A stretch of 64,000 bases of DNA from Streptococcus sanguinis (GTDB taxonomy: Bacteria > Bacillota > Bacilli > Lactobacillales > Streptococcaceae). Of this stretch, positions 18,951-28,880 are shown one piece after another. Positions within the stretch are counted from its first letter, which is position 1. Each line of letters opens with the position of its first letter. The notes beneath the pieces were generated by a model that worked only from the letters and a program-made list of their open reading frames with translations, made no database searches and was not told the origin of the DNA. The DNA lies in the NCBI RefSeq assembly GCF_013343115.1, contig NZ_CP054570.1, positions 868,001 to 932,000 on the forward strand. The letters run 5' to 3'. Both the position numbers and the translations under genes were made by a program.

Positions 18951-21401
18951 ATGAGTAACATTCAAAACATGTCCCTCGAGGACATCATGGGAGAGCGCTT
19001 TGGTCGCTACTCCAAATACATCATTCAGGAGCGGGCCTTGCCGGACATTCGCGATGGCTTGAAGCCTGTTCAGCGCCGTATTCTTTATTCCATGAACAAG
19101 GACGGCAATACCTTTGACAAGGGCTACCGCAAGTCTGCCAAGTCTGTCGGGAACATCATGGGGAATTTCCACCCTCACGGTGACAGCTCCATCTACGATG
19201 CCATGGTCCGCATGTCTCAGGACTGGAAAAACCGTGAGATTCTCGTTGAGATGCATGGCAACAACGGTTCTATGGACGGTGATCCGCCGGCGGCTATGCG
19301 TTATACTGAGGCGCGGCTGTCTGAGATGGCTGGCTATCTTTTGCAGGATATCGAGAAAGATACTGTTCCTTTTGCTTGGAACTTTGACGATACCGAGAAG
19401 GAGCCGACTGTTCTGCCGGCAGCCTTTCCTAATCTTTTGGTCAATGGAGCAACTGGGATTTCCGCTGGTTATGCGACCGACATTCCACCTCATAATCTAG
19501 CCGAAGTCATTGATGCGGTCATCTATATGATTGACCATCCGTCTGCCAAGGTGGACAAACTCATGGAGTTTCTACCTGGTCCAGACTTCCCGACAGGAGC
19601 CATTGTCCAAGGCAGAGATGAGATTAAGAAAGCTTACGAGACTGGTAAAGGTCGCGTCGTGGTGCGCTCCAGAACTGAGATTGAAAAGCTAAAGGGCGGA
19701 AAAGAACAAATCGTCATCACCGAGATTCCTTACGAGATTAATAAAGCAGTCTTAGTCAAGAAAATTGACGATGTGCGGGTCAATAATAAGGTGGCTGGCA
19801 TTGCTGAGGTTCGGGACGAATCCGACCGGGACGGTCTTCGCATTGCCATTGAGCTCAAGAAAGACGCAAATACTGAGCTGATTCTCAACTATCTCTTCAA
19901 GTACACTGATTTGCAAGTCAATTACAACTTCAACATGGTGGCGATTGACAATTTCACGCCTCGTTTGGTGGGGATTGTACCAATTTTAACTAGTTATATT
20001 GCCCATCGCAAGGAGATTATTCTGGCTCGCAGCCGTTTTGACAAGGCCAAGGCTGAAAAACGACTTCATATCGTGGAAGGACTGATTCGGGTTATTTCCA
20101 TCTTGGACGAGGTTATTGCCCTGATTCGTGCTTCTGAAAACAAAGCAGATGCCAAGGAAAATCTTAAGGTTAGCTATGATTTCACTGAGGAGCAGGCTGA
20201 GGCTATCGTCACTCTCCAACTCTACCGTTTGACCAATACAGACGTAGTGGTTCTGGAAGAGGAAGAAGCAGAGCTGCGCGAGAAGATTGCCATGCTGGCA
20301 GCCATTATCGGTGATGAGCGCACTATGTATAATCTTATGAAGCGAGAGCTCCGCGATGTCAAGAAGAAGTTTGGCAATCCTCGTCTCAGTGAGCTGCAGG
20401 ATACGGCAAACGCTATTGAGATTGATACGGCTAGTCTGATTGTTGAGGAAGAGACCTATGTCAGCGTGACTCGTTCTGGTTATATCAAGCGGACCAGTCC
20501 GCGTTCTTTCTCTGCTTCAACCCTAGAAGAGATGGGCAAGCGTGACGATGACAGACTGATTTTTGTTAGCCCGGCCAAGACGACTCAGCATTTGCTGATC
20601 TTTACGAGTCTTGGAAATGTTATTTACCGTCCTGTTCATGAGCTGTCAGATATCCGCTGGAAAGAAATCGGAGAACACCTCAGCCAGACCATCAGTAACT
20701 TTGATACCAAGGAAGAGGTTATCTATACGGAATTACTGGACAGCTTTGAGGAGGGAACCTACTTTGCAGCGACCAAGTTAGGTCAAATCAAGCGTGTAGA
20801 GCGCAAGGAATTTAGTCCTTGGCGGACCTACAAGTCTAAGTCGCTTAAGTTTGCTAAGCTGAAAAATGAAGACGACCAGGTCATTGCTCTGGCGCCGATT
20901 AAGCTGGATGATGTTATGCTCGTGACCAAGAATGGCTATGCCCTTCGCTTCAATATTGAGGAAGTTCCTGTCATCGGAGCTAAGGCAGCTGGGGTTAAAG
21001 CCATCAATCTCAAGAAAGACGATGTCCTAGCAGCAGCCTTTATCGCCAATACAGACTCACTTTACCTCTTGACTCAGCGTGGTTCGCTCAAGCGTATGGC
21101 AGTCGCAGATATTCCTGTTACCAGTCGGGCAAATCGCGGTCTTCAAGTTCTGAGAGAGCTTAAGACCAAGCCGCATCGTGTCTTTTCAGCCGGACCAGTC
21201 TTTGGTGAAGCAGTGGACTTTGACCTCTTCACCACAGAAGCAGAAGCTAGTGAGGATCAGATTTTGCAGGTGCTTTCCAATAAAGGAACTGCCTATGAGA
21301 TTAATCTAGCTGATCTCAGTCTATCTGAGAGAACTAGCAACGGCAGCTTCATTTCTGATACCATTTCAGACGAAGAAGTCTTCTCAGCTTACATCAAGTA
21401 A
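18951..21401 (+). CDS. parC: DNA topoisomerase IV subunit A
   Basis: DNA-cleaving subunit of topoisomerase IV. ATG 18951 gives 816 residues beginning SNIQNMSLEDIMGERFG, matching the pneumococcal start. An in-frame GTG at 18867 would add 28 residues of poor quality. The catalytic tyrosine lies in AAMRYTEARL. The quinolone region [10 protein letters not shown] has Ser79 and Asp83, i.e. susceptible type. The C-terminal beta-pinwheel repeats follow from about residue 490. The ribosome site is weak, which is odd for an essential gene; the leader upstream is long and structured. Confidence 0.96.
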   Translation: MSNIQNMSLEDIMGERFGRYSKYIIQERALPDIRDGLKPVQRRILYSMNKDGNTFDKGYRKSAKSVGNIMGNFHPHGDSSIYDAMVRMSQDWKNREILVEMHGNNGSMDGDPPAAMRYTEARLSEMAGYLLQDIEKDTVPFAWNFDDTEKEPTVLPAAFPNLLVNGATGISAGYATDIPPHNLAEVIDAVIYMIDHPSAKVDKLMEFLPGPDFPTGAIVQGRDEIKKAYETGKGRVVVRSRTEIEKLKGGKEQIVITEIPYEINKAVLVKKIDDVRVNNKVAGIAEVRDESDRDGLRIAIELKKDANTELILNYLFKYTDLQVNYNFNMVAIDNFTPRLVGIVPILTSYIAHRKEIILARSRFDKAKAEKRLHIVEGLIRVISILDEVIALIRASENKADAKENLKVSYDFTEEQAEAIVTLQLYRLTNTDVVVLEEEEAELREKIAMLAAIIGDERTMYNLMKRELRDVKKKFGNPRLSELQDTANAIEIDTASLIVEEETYVSVTRSGYIKRTSPRSFSASTLEEMGKRDDDRLIFVSPAKTTQHLLIFTSLGNVIYRPVHELSDIRWKEIGEHLSQTISNFDTKEEVIYTELLDSFEEGTYFAATKLGQIKRVERKEFSPWRTYKSKSLKFAKLKNEDDQVIALAPIKLDDVMLVTKNGYALRFNIEEVPVIGAKAAGVKAINLKKDDVLAAAFIANTDSLYLLTQRGSLKRMAVADIPVTSRANRGLQVLRELKTKPHRVFSAGPVFGEAVDFDLFTTEAEASEDQILQVLSNKGTAYEINLADLSLSERTSNGSFISDTISDEEVFSAYIK

Positions 21402-21406
21402 TCATC

Positions 21407-21434
21407 AAACCAGTTCGCAGGAGCTGGTTTTTTC
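21407..21434 (+). terminator. Intrinsic terminator after parC
   Basis: AAACCAGTTC at 21407-21416 pairs with GAGCTGGTTT at 21421-21430 (one wobble) around GCAG, followed by a T-run. Confidence 0.85.
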
Positions 21435-21502
21435 AATTTCTAAAATCTTGATAGCAGAAAAAAGATTGTATAACAAAATTTTCTGAAAATTGAAAATAAT
21501 AC

Positions 21503-21530
21503 TTGAAAATATCTTAAAAAGGTGTAAAAT
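21503..21530 (+). promoter_or_regulatory. Promoter of ilvE
   Basis: TTGAAA at 21503-21508 and TAAAAT at 21525-21530 with a 16-base spacer, 44 bases before ATG 21575. Confidence 0.6.
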
Positions 21531-21574
21531 AGGGAGTATCTAAAAATGAAGTTTGGAAGAAGAGGAGAAAGACC

Positions 21575-22594
21575 ATGACTGTAAATCTTGACTGGGAAAA
21601 TCTAGGATTCTCATATATGAAACTGCCTTATCGCTACATAGCATACTATCGCAATGGCCAGTGGGAAGAAGGAACGTTAACGGAGGACGCTACGCTCCAT
21701 ATCTCTGAGTCGTCTCCCAGCCTTCACTACGGTCAGCAGGCTTTTGAGGGTCTGAAGGCTTATCGAACTAAGGATGGCAGTATTCAGCTTTTCCGTCCGG
21801 ATAAAAATGCGGAGCGTTTACAGCGAACAGCTGACCGCTTGCTTATGCCGCAAGTTCCTACAGAAATGTTTGTAGAAGCAGTCAAGCAGGTTGTCCGAGC
21901 TAATGAAGAATATGTTCCACCTTATGGAACAGGCGGAACCCTTTATATTCGACCTCTCTTGATTGGAGTCGGCGATATTATCGGCGTAAAACCAGCTGAA
22001 GAATATATTTTTACGATCTTTGTAATGCCTGTTGGTAATTACTTCAAAGGCGGTCTGACTCCGACTAACTTCATTGTGTCAGATGACTATGATCGCGCGG
22101 CACCGCACGGAACAGGTGCAGCAAAAGTGGGAGGCAATTATGCTGCTAGCTTATTACCAGGAAAGATTGCCAAGGATAAGCATTTTTCAGATGTGATTTA
22201 TCTGGATCCAGCAACCCATACCAAGATTGAAGAAGTAGGTTCTGCCAACTTCTTTGGTATTACCAAGGATAATGAGTTTGTAACGCCACTCAGTCCCTCA
22301 ATCTTGCCATCTATTACCAAGTACTCTTTGCTTTATCTGGCGGAGCACAGACTAGGACTCAAGCCGATTGAGGGAGATGTTCCACTGGCAGACTTGGGTA
22401 AATTCACTGAAGCTGGCGCTTGTGGAACAGCTGCAGTCATCTCTCCTATCGGTGGTATCCAGCACGGCAATGATTTCCATGTCTTTTATAGCGAGACAGA
22501 AGTCGGTCCAGTCACTCGCAAGCTATATGACGAATTAACTGGTATCCAATTCGGCGATGTTGAAGCGCCAGAAGGTTGGATTGTAAAAGTATAA
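21575..22594 (+). CDS. ilvE: Branched-chain amino-acid aminotransferase
   Basis: PLP enzyme that makes valine, leucine and isoleucine from their 2-oxo acids with glutamate. The 339-residue length fits the class IV family. The PLP lysine is in GTGAAKVGGNYAASL (about residue 190), and LHYGQQAFEGLKAYR near residue 50 and EVGSANFFG are further family signatures. ATG 21575 follows AGAGGAGAAAG. It has its own promoter and terminator, so it is monocistronic. Confidence 0.95.
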   Translation: MTVNLDWENLGFSYMKLPYRYIAYYRNGQWEEGTLTEDATLHISESSPSLHYGQQAFEGLKAYRTKDGSIQLFRPDKNAERLQRTADRLLMPQVPTEMFVEAVKQVVRANEEYVPPYGTGGTLYIRPLLIGVGDIIGVKPAEEYIFTIFVMPVGNYFKGGLTPTNFIVSDDYDRAAPHGTGAAKVGGNYAASLLPGKIAKDKHFSDVIYLDPATHTKIEEVGSANFFGITKDNEFVTPLSPSILPSITKYSLLYLAEHRLGLKPIEGDVPLADLGKFTEAGACGTAAVISPIGGIQHGNDFHVFYSETEVGPVTRKLYDELTGIQFGDVEAPEGWIVKV

Positions 22595-22597
22595 TCT

Positions 22598-22627
22598 AAA
22601 AACTGTCCTTGATTGGGCAGTTTTTTT
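22598..22627 (+). terminator. Intrinsic terminator after ilvE
   Basis: AAAAACTGTCC at 22598-22608 pairs with GGGCAGTTTTT at 22615-22625 (one wobble), loop TTGATT, then T residues. Confidence 0.85.
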
Positions 22628-22701
22628 CTGTGATTCTAGCCTAAGATAGCTTGCGCACTCAGCTATTTTCGTGTACAATAGAAATTTGAAAGAGGTAAGT
22701 T

Positions 22702-22932
22702 ATGAGTAAAAAAGATAAAAAAATTGAAATTCAAATCACAGACAGCAAAGTGAAGGTCGGAGCAGACCAATTTGACGGTTATAGTCTTGCTATTGGCAAG
22801 AAGGTTATCGGAGAGATTGCCGAACTAGATGGCCAGTTTGCAATCATCAAAAATGGAAATGCTGAAAGTTTTTATAAAAAACTTGAAAGAGCCGTGGAAA
22901 CTTTGATTGAAACCTATAATTTAAGCAAATAG
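22702..22932 (+). CDS. DUF2969 family small protein
   Basis: A 76-residue lysine-rich protein of the streptococcal DUF2969 family, recognised by KKIEIQITDSKVKVG and LERAVETLIETYNLSK. The first half is predicted beta and the second an amphipathic helix. ATG 22702 is preceded by AAAGAGGTAAG, and a TACAAT lies at 22675-22680. Function is unknown. It is followed by the promoter of the tRNA-Tyr/tRNA-Gln pair. Confidence 0.8.
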   Translation: MSKKDKKIEIQITDSKVKVGADQFDGYSLAIGKKVIGEIAELDGQFAIIKNGNAESFYKKLERAVETLIETYNLSK

Positions 22933-22935
22933 GGC

Positions 22936-22964
22936 TTGCATTTTCATTGTATCAATGTTATAAT
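22936..22964 (+). promoter_or_regulatory. Promoter of tRNA-Tyr/tRNA-Gln
   Basis: TTGCAT at 22936-22941 and TATAAT at 22959-22964, spacer 17, ending 17 bases before the first tRNA. Confidence 0.75.
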
Positions 22965-22981
22965 AGATAGCGTTGATTGTC

Positions 22982-23062
22982 GGAGAGATAGCGAAGAGGC
23001 TAAACGCGGCGGACTGTAAATCCGCTCCTTCGGGTTCGGGGGTTCGAATCCCTCTCTCTCCA
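22982..23062 (+). tRNA. tRNA-Tyr (GTA)
   Basis: Acceptor GGAGAGA (22982-22988) pairs with TCTCTCC (23055-23061), discriminator A. The anticodon stem GCGGA/TCCGC encloses CTGTAAA with anticodon GTA at 23016-23018. A long class II variable arm (CTCCTTCGGGTTCGG region) and GGTTCGAATCC T-arm are present. CCA is not encoded. Confidence 0.95.
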
Positions 23063-23111
23063 TTAGCGTTCATTGTGACGATGATAAAGTGACTTTTGTC
23101 AGCGCTCTTTT

Positions 23112-23183
23112 TGGGGTATAGCCAAGCGGTAAGGCAAGGGACTTTGACTCCCTCATGCGTTGGTTCGAATCCAGCTACCCCAG
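23112..23183 (+). tRNA. tRNA-Gln (TTG)
   Basis: Acceptor TGGGGTA (23112-23118) pairs with TACCCCA (23176-23182), discriminator G. The anticodon stem AGGGA/TCCCT encloses CTTTGAC with anticodon TTG at 23144-23146. GGTTCGAATCC T-arm. CCA not encoded. Confidence 0.95.
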
Positions 23184-23210
23184 TTCTTAGGTAATAGATC
23201 TGATAAAATA

Positions 23211-23240
23211 ATAAAATGTCTTTAGGTGTTTTATTTCTTT
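23211..23240 (+). terminator. Possible terminator after the tRNA pair
   Basis: ATAAAATGTC (23211-23220) can pair with GGTGTTTTAT (23225-23234) using three G-U wobbles, followed by TTCTTT. Weak. Confidence 0.45.
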
Positions 23241-23310
23241 ATAGGATGGAAATCGTTAACGATAGATCAATGTCATTTGCGGGTGCTTAGGAAAATAAAT
23301 AAGTAGTATG

Positions 23311-23326
23311 TCAAGCGTAAGCTTGA
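23311..23326 (+). promoter_or_regulatory. GNRA-loop hairpin in the rpsA leader
   Basis: TCAAGC-GTAA-GCTTGA forms a perfect six-pair stem closed by a GUAA (GNRA) tetraloop, five bases upstream of the rpsA ribosome site at 23332-23337. It could influence translation, for example as an S1 autoregulatory element; that role is inference. Confidence 0.4.
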
Positions 23327-23346
23327 TTGTTGGAGGATTTTTTTAG

Positions 23347-24549
23347 ATGAATGAATTTGAAGATTTGCTAAACAGTGTTAGCCAAGTTGAGCCAGGTGAC
23401 GTCGTTACTGCTGAAGTATTGACTGTTGACGCTAACCAAGCTAATGTTGCAATCGCTGGAACTGGTGTTGAAGGTGTTTTGACTCTTCGTGAGTTGACAA
23501 ATGACCGCGACGCTGATATCAACGACCTTGTAAAACCAGGTGAAACACTTGAATTGCTTGTTCTTCGTCAAGTAGTGGGTAAAGATACAGACACAGTAAC
23601 TTACCTGGTATCTAAAAAACGTTTGGAAGCTCGCAAAGCTTGGGACAAATTGGTTGGTCGTGAAGAAGAAGTTGTCACTGTTAAGGGCACTCGTGCTGTT
23701 AAAGGTGGACTTTCAGTTGAGTTTGAAGGACTCCGTGGATTTATTCCTGCTTCAATGCTTGATACTCGTTTCGTTCGTAACACTGAGCGTTTTGTAGGTC
23801 AAGAGTTTGATGCTAAGATTAAAGAAGTAGATCCAAAAGAAAACCGCTTCATCCTTTCACGTCGTGAGATTGTAGAAGCTGAAGCTGCAGCAGCACGTGC
23901 TGAAGTCTTTGGTAAGTTGAACGTTGGTGATATTGTAACTGGTAAAGTTGCTCGCATCACTAGCTTCGGTGCTTTCATTGACCTTGGCGGAGTTGATGGA
24001 TTAGTTCACTTGACTGAATTGTCGCATGAACGCAATGTATCACCTAAGTCTGTTGTATCAGTTGGTGATGAAATCGAAGTAAAAGTTCTTGACTTGAACG
24101 AAGAAGAAGGACGTGTGTCTCTCTCTCTTAAAGCAACAACACCTGGACCATGGGATGGCGTTGAGCAAAAACTTGCTGCAGGCGATGTGATTGAAGGAAC
24201 TGTAAAACGTTTAACTGATTTCGGTGCTTTCGTTGAAGTATTGCCAGGTATCGATGGATTGGTTCACATTTCACAAATTTCACACAAACGTGTTGAAAGC
24301 CCTAAGGATGCCCTTAAGGTTGGTCAAGAAGTGACTGTTAAGGTTCTTGAAGTGAATGCTGCTGATGAGCGTGTATCACTTTCTATCAAGGCTCTTGAAG
24401 AACGTCCAGCTCAAGAAGAAGGACAAAAAGATGAGAAACGTCAATCACGTCCTCGTCGTCCAAAACGTCAAGAAAAACGTGACTTTGAACTTCCAGAAAC
24501 TCAAACTGGATTCTCAATGGCTGATTTGTTTGGCGATATTGAATTGTAA
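23347..24549 (+). CDS. rpsA: 30S ribosomal protein S1 homologue
   Basis: RNA-binding protein with four S1 domains in 400 residues, starting at about residues 16, 105, 190 and 275; the last two show the classic [20 protein letters not shown] and [20 protein letters not shown] type strands. A charged Arg/Lys/Glu-rich C-terminal tail follows. This is the shorter Gram-positive form, against six domains in E. coli. Codon use is strongly biased (GTT, CGT, GAA, GGT), consistent with high expression. ATG 23347 follows GGAGGA at 23332-23337. Monocistronic. Confidence 0.93.
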   Translation: MNEFEDLLNSVSQVEPGDVVTAEVLTVDANQANVAIAGTGVEGVLTLRELTNDRDADINDLVKPGETLELLVLRQVVGKDTDTVTYLVSKKRLEARKAWDKLVGREEEVVTVKGTRAVKGGLSVEFEGLRGFIPASMLDTRFVRNTERFVGQEFDAKIKEVDPKENRFILSRREIVEAEAAAARAEVFGKLNVGDIVTGKVARITSFGAFIDLGGVDGLVHLTELSHERNVSPKSVVSVGDEIEVKVLDLNEEEGRVSLSLKATTPGPWDGVEQKLAAGDVIEGTVKRLTDFGAFVEVLPGIDGLVHISQISHKRVESPKDALKVGQEVTVKVLEVNAADERVSLSIKALEERPAQEEGQKDEKRQSRPRRPKRQEKRDFELPETQTGFSMADLFGDIEL

Positions 24550-24555
24550 TTAGGT

Positions 24556-24585
24556 AAAAGAAGTTGAGAAATCTCAACTTCTTTT
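24556..24585 (+). terminator. Intrinsic terminator after rpsA
   Basis: AAGAAGTTGAG pairs with CTCAACTTCTT around AAAT, preceded by A and followed by T residues; strong stem. Confidence 0.9.
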
Positions 24586-24597
24586 TCTGATTTTCAC

Positions 24598-24626
24598 TTG
24601 TATTTTCAGAGAAAATCAGTTATAAT
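24598..24626 (+). promoter_or_regulatory. Promoter of tRNA-Arg
   Basis: TTGTAT at 24598-24603 and TATAAT at 24621-24626, spacer 17, ten bases before the tRNA. Confidence 0.7.
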
Positions 24627-24636
24627 GAATTAGTTG

Positions 24637-24708
24637 CCACCCTTAGTGTAATGGATATCACGTAAGATTCCGGTTCTTGAGATGGGAGTTCGATTCTCTC
24701 AGGGTGGA
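24637..24708 (+). tRNA. tRNA-Arg (CCG)
   Basis: Acceptor CCACCCT (24637-24643) pairs with AGGGTGG (24701-24707), discriminator A. The anticodon loop TTCCGGT carries CCG at 24670-24672, flanked by TAAGA/TCTTG (one wobble). T-arm GAGTTCGATTCTC. CCA not encoded. Confidence 0.93.
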
Positions 24709-24721
24709 TGACTTAAAATTG

Positions 24722-24742
24722 GACTCTTCGGAGTCTTTTTTT
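24722..24742 (+). terminator. Terminator after tRNA-Arg
   Basis: GACTC-TTCG-GAGTC with a UUCG loop, followed by seven T. Confidence 0.85.
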
Positions 24743-24762
24743 CTTTCTTGGAGGAGAATGCA

Positions 24763-25179
24763 TTGATAGTAAAACTAATCGCCCATACCTTAATAGAGAA
24801 AAACGGAAAGTATTTGCTTATCAAACGCTCTAAAATAAAGCGCAGCCTTCCTAATGTCTATCCATCTTATTGGGATATTCCAGGTGGAAGTGTAGAAGAG
24901 AATGAACTTCCCAGAGAGGCGGCTCTACGCGAGGCTATGGAGGAGGTTAATCAAAAGATTCAGATTGATAGAATTATCCATGAAGATAGCCAGTTTGATT
25001 CTAGCAAAGATACTGTTTTTACACGCTTAGTTTATGCGGGTAGGATTACGGAGCAGCGTGATATTATATTAGATCCAGAAGAGCATTCAGACTTTGTCTG
25101 GGTTACTTCTTTGAAAGACCTAGAGGGAAATCTCATCGTACCTTATTTGACTGATATTTTTGCTGACAAATCTGTATAA
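24763..25179 (+). CDS. Nudix hydrolase with an atypical box
   Basis: 138 residues from TTG 24763, chosen because GGAGGAG ends six bases upstream; an in-frame TTG at 24748 would lie before the ribosome site. The Nudix box reads GGSVEENELPREAAL then REAMEEVN, so the conserved Gly after the EE pair is Asn. The metal-binding REAMEE glutamates are kept, so hydrolase activity is likely, but the substrate is unknown. It is transcribed just after tRNA-Arg and converges with ldh at a shared terminator. Confidence 0.8.
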   Translation: MIVKLIAHTLIEKNGKYLLIKRSKIKRSLPNVYPSYWDIPGGSVEENELPREAALREAMEEVNQKIQIDRIIHEDSQFDSSKDTVFTRLVYAGRITEQRDIILDPEEHSDFVWVTSLKDLEGNLIVPYLTDIFADKSV

Positions 25180-25185
25180 AGCAAC

Positions 25186-25221
25186 AAAAAAACATCCCCT
25201 TGTATTAGGAGATGTTTTTTT
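25186..25221. terminator. Bidirectional terminator between the Nudix gene and ldh
   Basis: A-rich left arm with ACATCCCCT (25192-25200) pairs with AGGAGATGT (25207-25215), one mismatch, ending in a T-run; symmetrical A/T tails suit both strands. Confidence 0.8.
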
Positions 25222-25225
25222 ATAA

Positions 25226-26289
<1,064 letters not shown>

Positions 26290-26311
26290 GGTCAACTTGT
26301 GTATCTAGCGA

Positions 26312-26327
26312 TGTAAACGTTTTTACA
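26312..26327. promoter_or_regulatory. CcpA (cre)-like palindrome between ldh and gyrA
   Basis: TGTAAACGTTTTTACA has six-base inverted arms TGTAAA/TTTACA around CGTT. It matches the cre consensus except at one position. It lies 22 bases upstream of the ldh -35 and 14 bases upstream of the gyrA -35, so it could act on ldh (catabolite control is known for streptococcal ldh), on gyrA, or both. Confidence 0.55.
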
Positions 26328-26341
26328 AACGGTTCAAAATA

Positions 26342-26370
26342 CTGAAAAATTAAAGAAAATGTGGTATAAT
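26342..26370 (+). promoter_or_regulatory. Promoter of gyrA
   Basis: CTGAAA at 26342-26347 and TATAAT at 26365-26370 with a 17-base spacer; TGG before the hexamer gives an extended -10. Confidence 0.75.
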
Positions 26371-26406
26371 AAAGGGTAGTTTAATATGAAAGAAAGGCAT
26401 TTTTTA

Positions 26407-28866
26407 ATGCAAGACAGAAACTTAGTAAATGTTAATCTGACTAGTGAAATGAAGACTAGTTTCATCGATTACGCGATGAGCGTTATCGTGGCTCGGGCAC
26501 TTCCAGATGTTCGTGATGGACTAAAGCCAGTTCACCGTCGGATTCTCTATGGTATGAATGAGCTGGGCGTGACGCCTGAAAAGCCTCACAAGAAATCAGC
26601 TCGTATTACTGGGGATGTCATGGGTAAGTATCACCCGCACGGAGACTCCTCTATTTATGAAGCGATGGTACGGATGGCTCAATGGTGGAGCTATCGCTAT
26701 ATGCTTGTAGATGGCCATGGAAACTTCGGTTCTATGGACGGAGACGGGGCTGCTGCTCAGCGTTATACAGAAGCACGAATGAGCAAGATTGCTCTGGAGA
26801 TGCTTCGTGATATTAATAAAAACACTGTTGATTATATTGACAACTATGATGCCAGCGAGAGAGAGCCTGTAGTTCTTCCTGCTCGCTTCCCTAACTTGCT
26901 TGTAAACGGTGCGACAGGGATTGCAGTTGGGATGGCGACCAATATCCCACCGCATAATCTTGGTGAGTCTATTGATGCGGTTAAGCTTGTCATGGATAAT
27001 CCAGAGGCAACAACTCGCGATATCATGGAAGTCCTGCCTGGACCAGATTTTCCGACAGGAGCACTGGTTATGGGCAAGTCCGGTATTCACCGGGCTTATG
27101 AAACAGGGAAGGGTTCGATTGTCCTTCGTTCTCGCACTGAAATCGAAGAGATGAAAAATGGTCGTGAGCGAATTATCGTAACCGAGTTTCCATACATGGT
27201 TAATAAGACCAAGGTCCATGAGCACATCGTTCGTCTGGTGCAGGAAAAACGAATTGATGGTATCACAGCTGTTCGTGATGAGTCCAACCGTGAAGGAGTT
27301 CGTTTTGTCATCGAGGTTCGTCGAGATGCCTCTGCACATGTCATTCTAAATAATCTTTTCAAGCTGACTCAGATGCAGACCAATTTCAGCTTCAATATGC
27401 TGGCTATTCAAAATGGTGTGCCAAAGATTCTATCTCTACGTGAGATTTTGTTGGCCTACATTGAGCACCAAAAAGAAGTAGTGACTCGACGGACGGCTTT
27501 CGATAAAGAAAAGGCGGAAGCTCGAGCGCACATCTTAGCTGGTTTGCTGATTGCGTTGGATCACATTGATGAAGTGATTCGCATTATCCGTAATAGCGAG
27601 ACGGACGCAGAAGCCCAGGCTGAATTGATGGCTAAGTTTGAACTGTCTGAGCGCCAGAGTCAGGCTATCCTTGATATGCGTCTTCGTCGTCTGACTGGTT
27701 TGGAACGTGATAAGATTCAGTCAGAGTATGACGAGCTGATTGCCTTGATTGCAGACTTGGCTGATATTTTGGCTAAGCCAGAGCGCGTTATCGCTATTAT
27801 CAAGGAAGAGTTAGACGAGGTCAAACGTAAATTTGCGGATGATCGCCGAACTGAGCTGATGGTGGGAGAAGTTCTTTCTCTTGAAGATGAAGATTTGATT
27901 GAGGAAGCGGATGTTTTGATTACCCTGTCTAATAAAGGTTATATCAAACGTCTGAATCAGGCTGAATTCACTGCTCAGAAACGTGGTGGTCGAGGTGTTC
28001 AAGGAACTGGTGTCAAAGATGATGACTTCGTCAAAGAGCTGGTTTCAACGAGTACCCACGATAGGCTGCTCTTCTTTACTAACAAGGGCCGAGTCTATCG
28101 TCTCAAAGGATATGAAATCCCTGAGTACGGCCGGACAGCCAAGGGCTTGCCAGTGGTCAATCTCTTGAAACTGGATGAAGGTGAGACTATTCAGACTATT
28201 ATTAATGTCCAGCAAGACCGAAGTGATGATTCCTATCTCTTCTTTACTACCCGTCATGGGGTGGTCAAACGGACCAGTGTAACAGAATTTGCTAATATTC
28301 GTCAGAATGGTCTCAAAGCTTTGAATTTGAAGGATGAAGACGAGTTAATCAATGTCTTTCTGACGGACGGTACTGCAGACGTTATCATTGGTACGAAGTT
28401 TGGTTATTCTGTCCGCTTTAATGAGACAGCTGTCCGGAGCATGAGCCGTATAGCGACTGGTGTTCGCGGAGTCAATCTTCGAGAGGGGGACCAGGTCGTT
28501 GGAGCTGGTGTGATTGCTGAGGGAGACGAAGTGCTTGTCATCACCGAGAAAGGCTATGGTAAGCGAACTCTTGCTAGTGAGTATCCAACCAAGGGCCGTG
28601 GTGGTAAAGGGATTAAAACAGCCAATATCACTGATAAGAATGGACCTCTTGCCGGTCTGATGACAGTAACTGGCGAGGAAGATTTGATGATTATCACTAA
28701 TACTGGTGTCATCATTCGGACAAGTGTGGCGAATATTTCTCAGACTGGCCGCTCAACCATGGGAGTTAAGGTCATGCGTCTGGACCAAAATGCACAGATT
28801 GTCACCTTTACAAGCGTCGAAGCAAACGATAAAGAAGATGTAGCAGAGGAAGAAAACGAATCGTAA
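26407..28866 (+). CDS. gyrA: DNA gyrase subunit A
   Basis: DNA-cleaving subunit of gyrase, which introduces negative supercoils. ATG 26407 (819 residues, starting [15 protein letters not shown]) agrees with pneumococcal GyrA; an in-frame ATG at 26386 would add seven residues, but AGAAAGG at 26391-26397 fits the later start. The catalytic tyrosine is in AAQRYTEAR. The quinolone region [10 protein letters not shown] keeps Ser81 and Glu85 (susceptible type). The GyrA-box type [10 protein letters not shown] is present at the start of the C-terminal pinwheel. srtA follows after 14 bases. Confidence 0.97.
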   Translation: MQDRNLVNVNLTSEMKTSFIDYAMSVIVARALPDVRDGLKPVHRRILYGMNELGVTPEKPHKKSARITGDVMGKYHPHGDSSIYEAMVRMAQWWSYRYMLVDGHGNFGSMDGDGAAAQRYTEARMSKIALEMLRDINKNTVDYIDNYDASEREPVVLPARFPNLLVNGATGIAVGMATNIPPHNLGESIDAVKLVMDNPEATTRDIMEVLPGPDFPTGALVMGKSGIHRAYETGKGSIVLRSRTEIEEMKNGRERIIVTEFPYMVNKTKVHEHIVRLVQEKRIDGITAVRDESNREGVRFVIEVRRDASAHVILNNLFKLTQMQTNFSFNMLAIQNGVPKILSLREILLAYIEHQKEVVTRRTAFDKEKAEARAHILAGLLIALDHIDEVIRIIRNSETDAEAQAELMAKFELSERQSQAILDMRLRRLTGLERDKIQSEYDELIALIADLADILAKPERVIAIIKEELDEVKRKFADDRRTELMVGEVLSLEDEDLIEEADVLITLSNKGYIKRLNQAEFTAQKRGGRGVQGTGVKDDDFVKELVSTSTHDRLLFFTNKGRVYRLKGYEIPEYGRTAKGLPVVNLLKLDEGETIQTIINVQQDRSDDSYLFFTTRHGVVKRTSVTEFANIRQNGLKALNLKDEDELINVFLTDGTADVIIGTKFGYSVRFNETAVRSMSRIATGVRGVNLREGDQVVGAGVIAEGDEVLVITEKGYGKRTLASEYPTKGRGGKGIKTANITDKNGPLAGLMTVTGEEDLMIITNTGVIIRTSVANISQTGRSTMGVKVMRLDQNAQIVTFTSVEANDKEDVAEEENES

Positions 28867-28880
28867 AAGAGGACCTCTAT

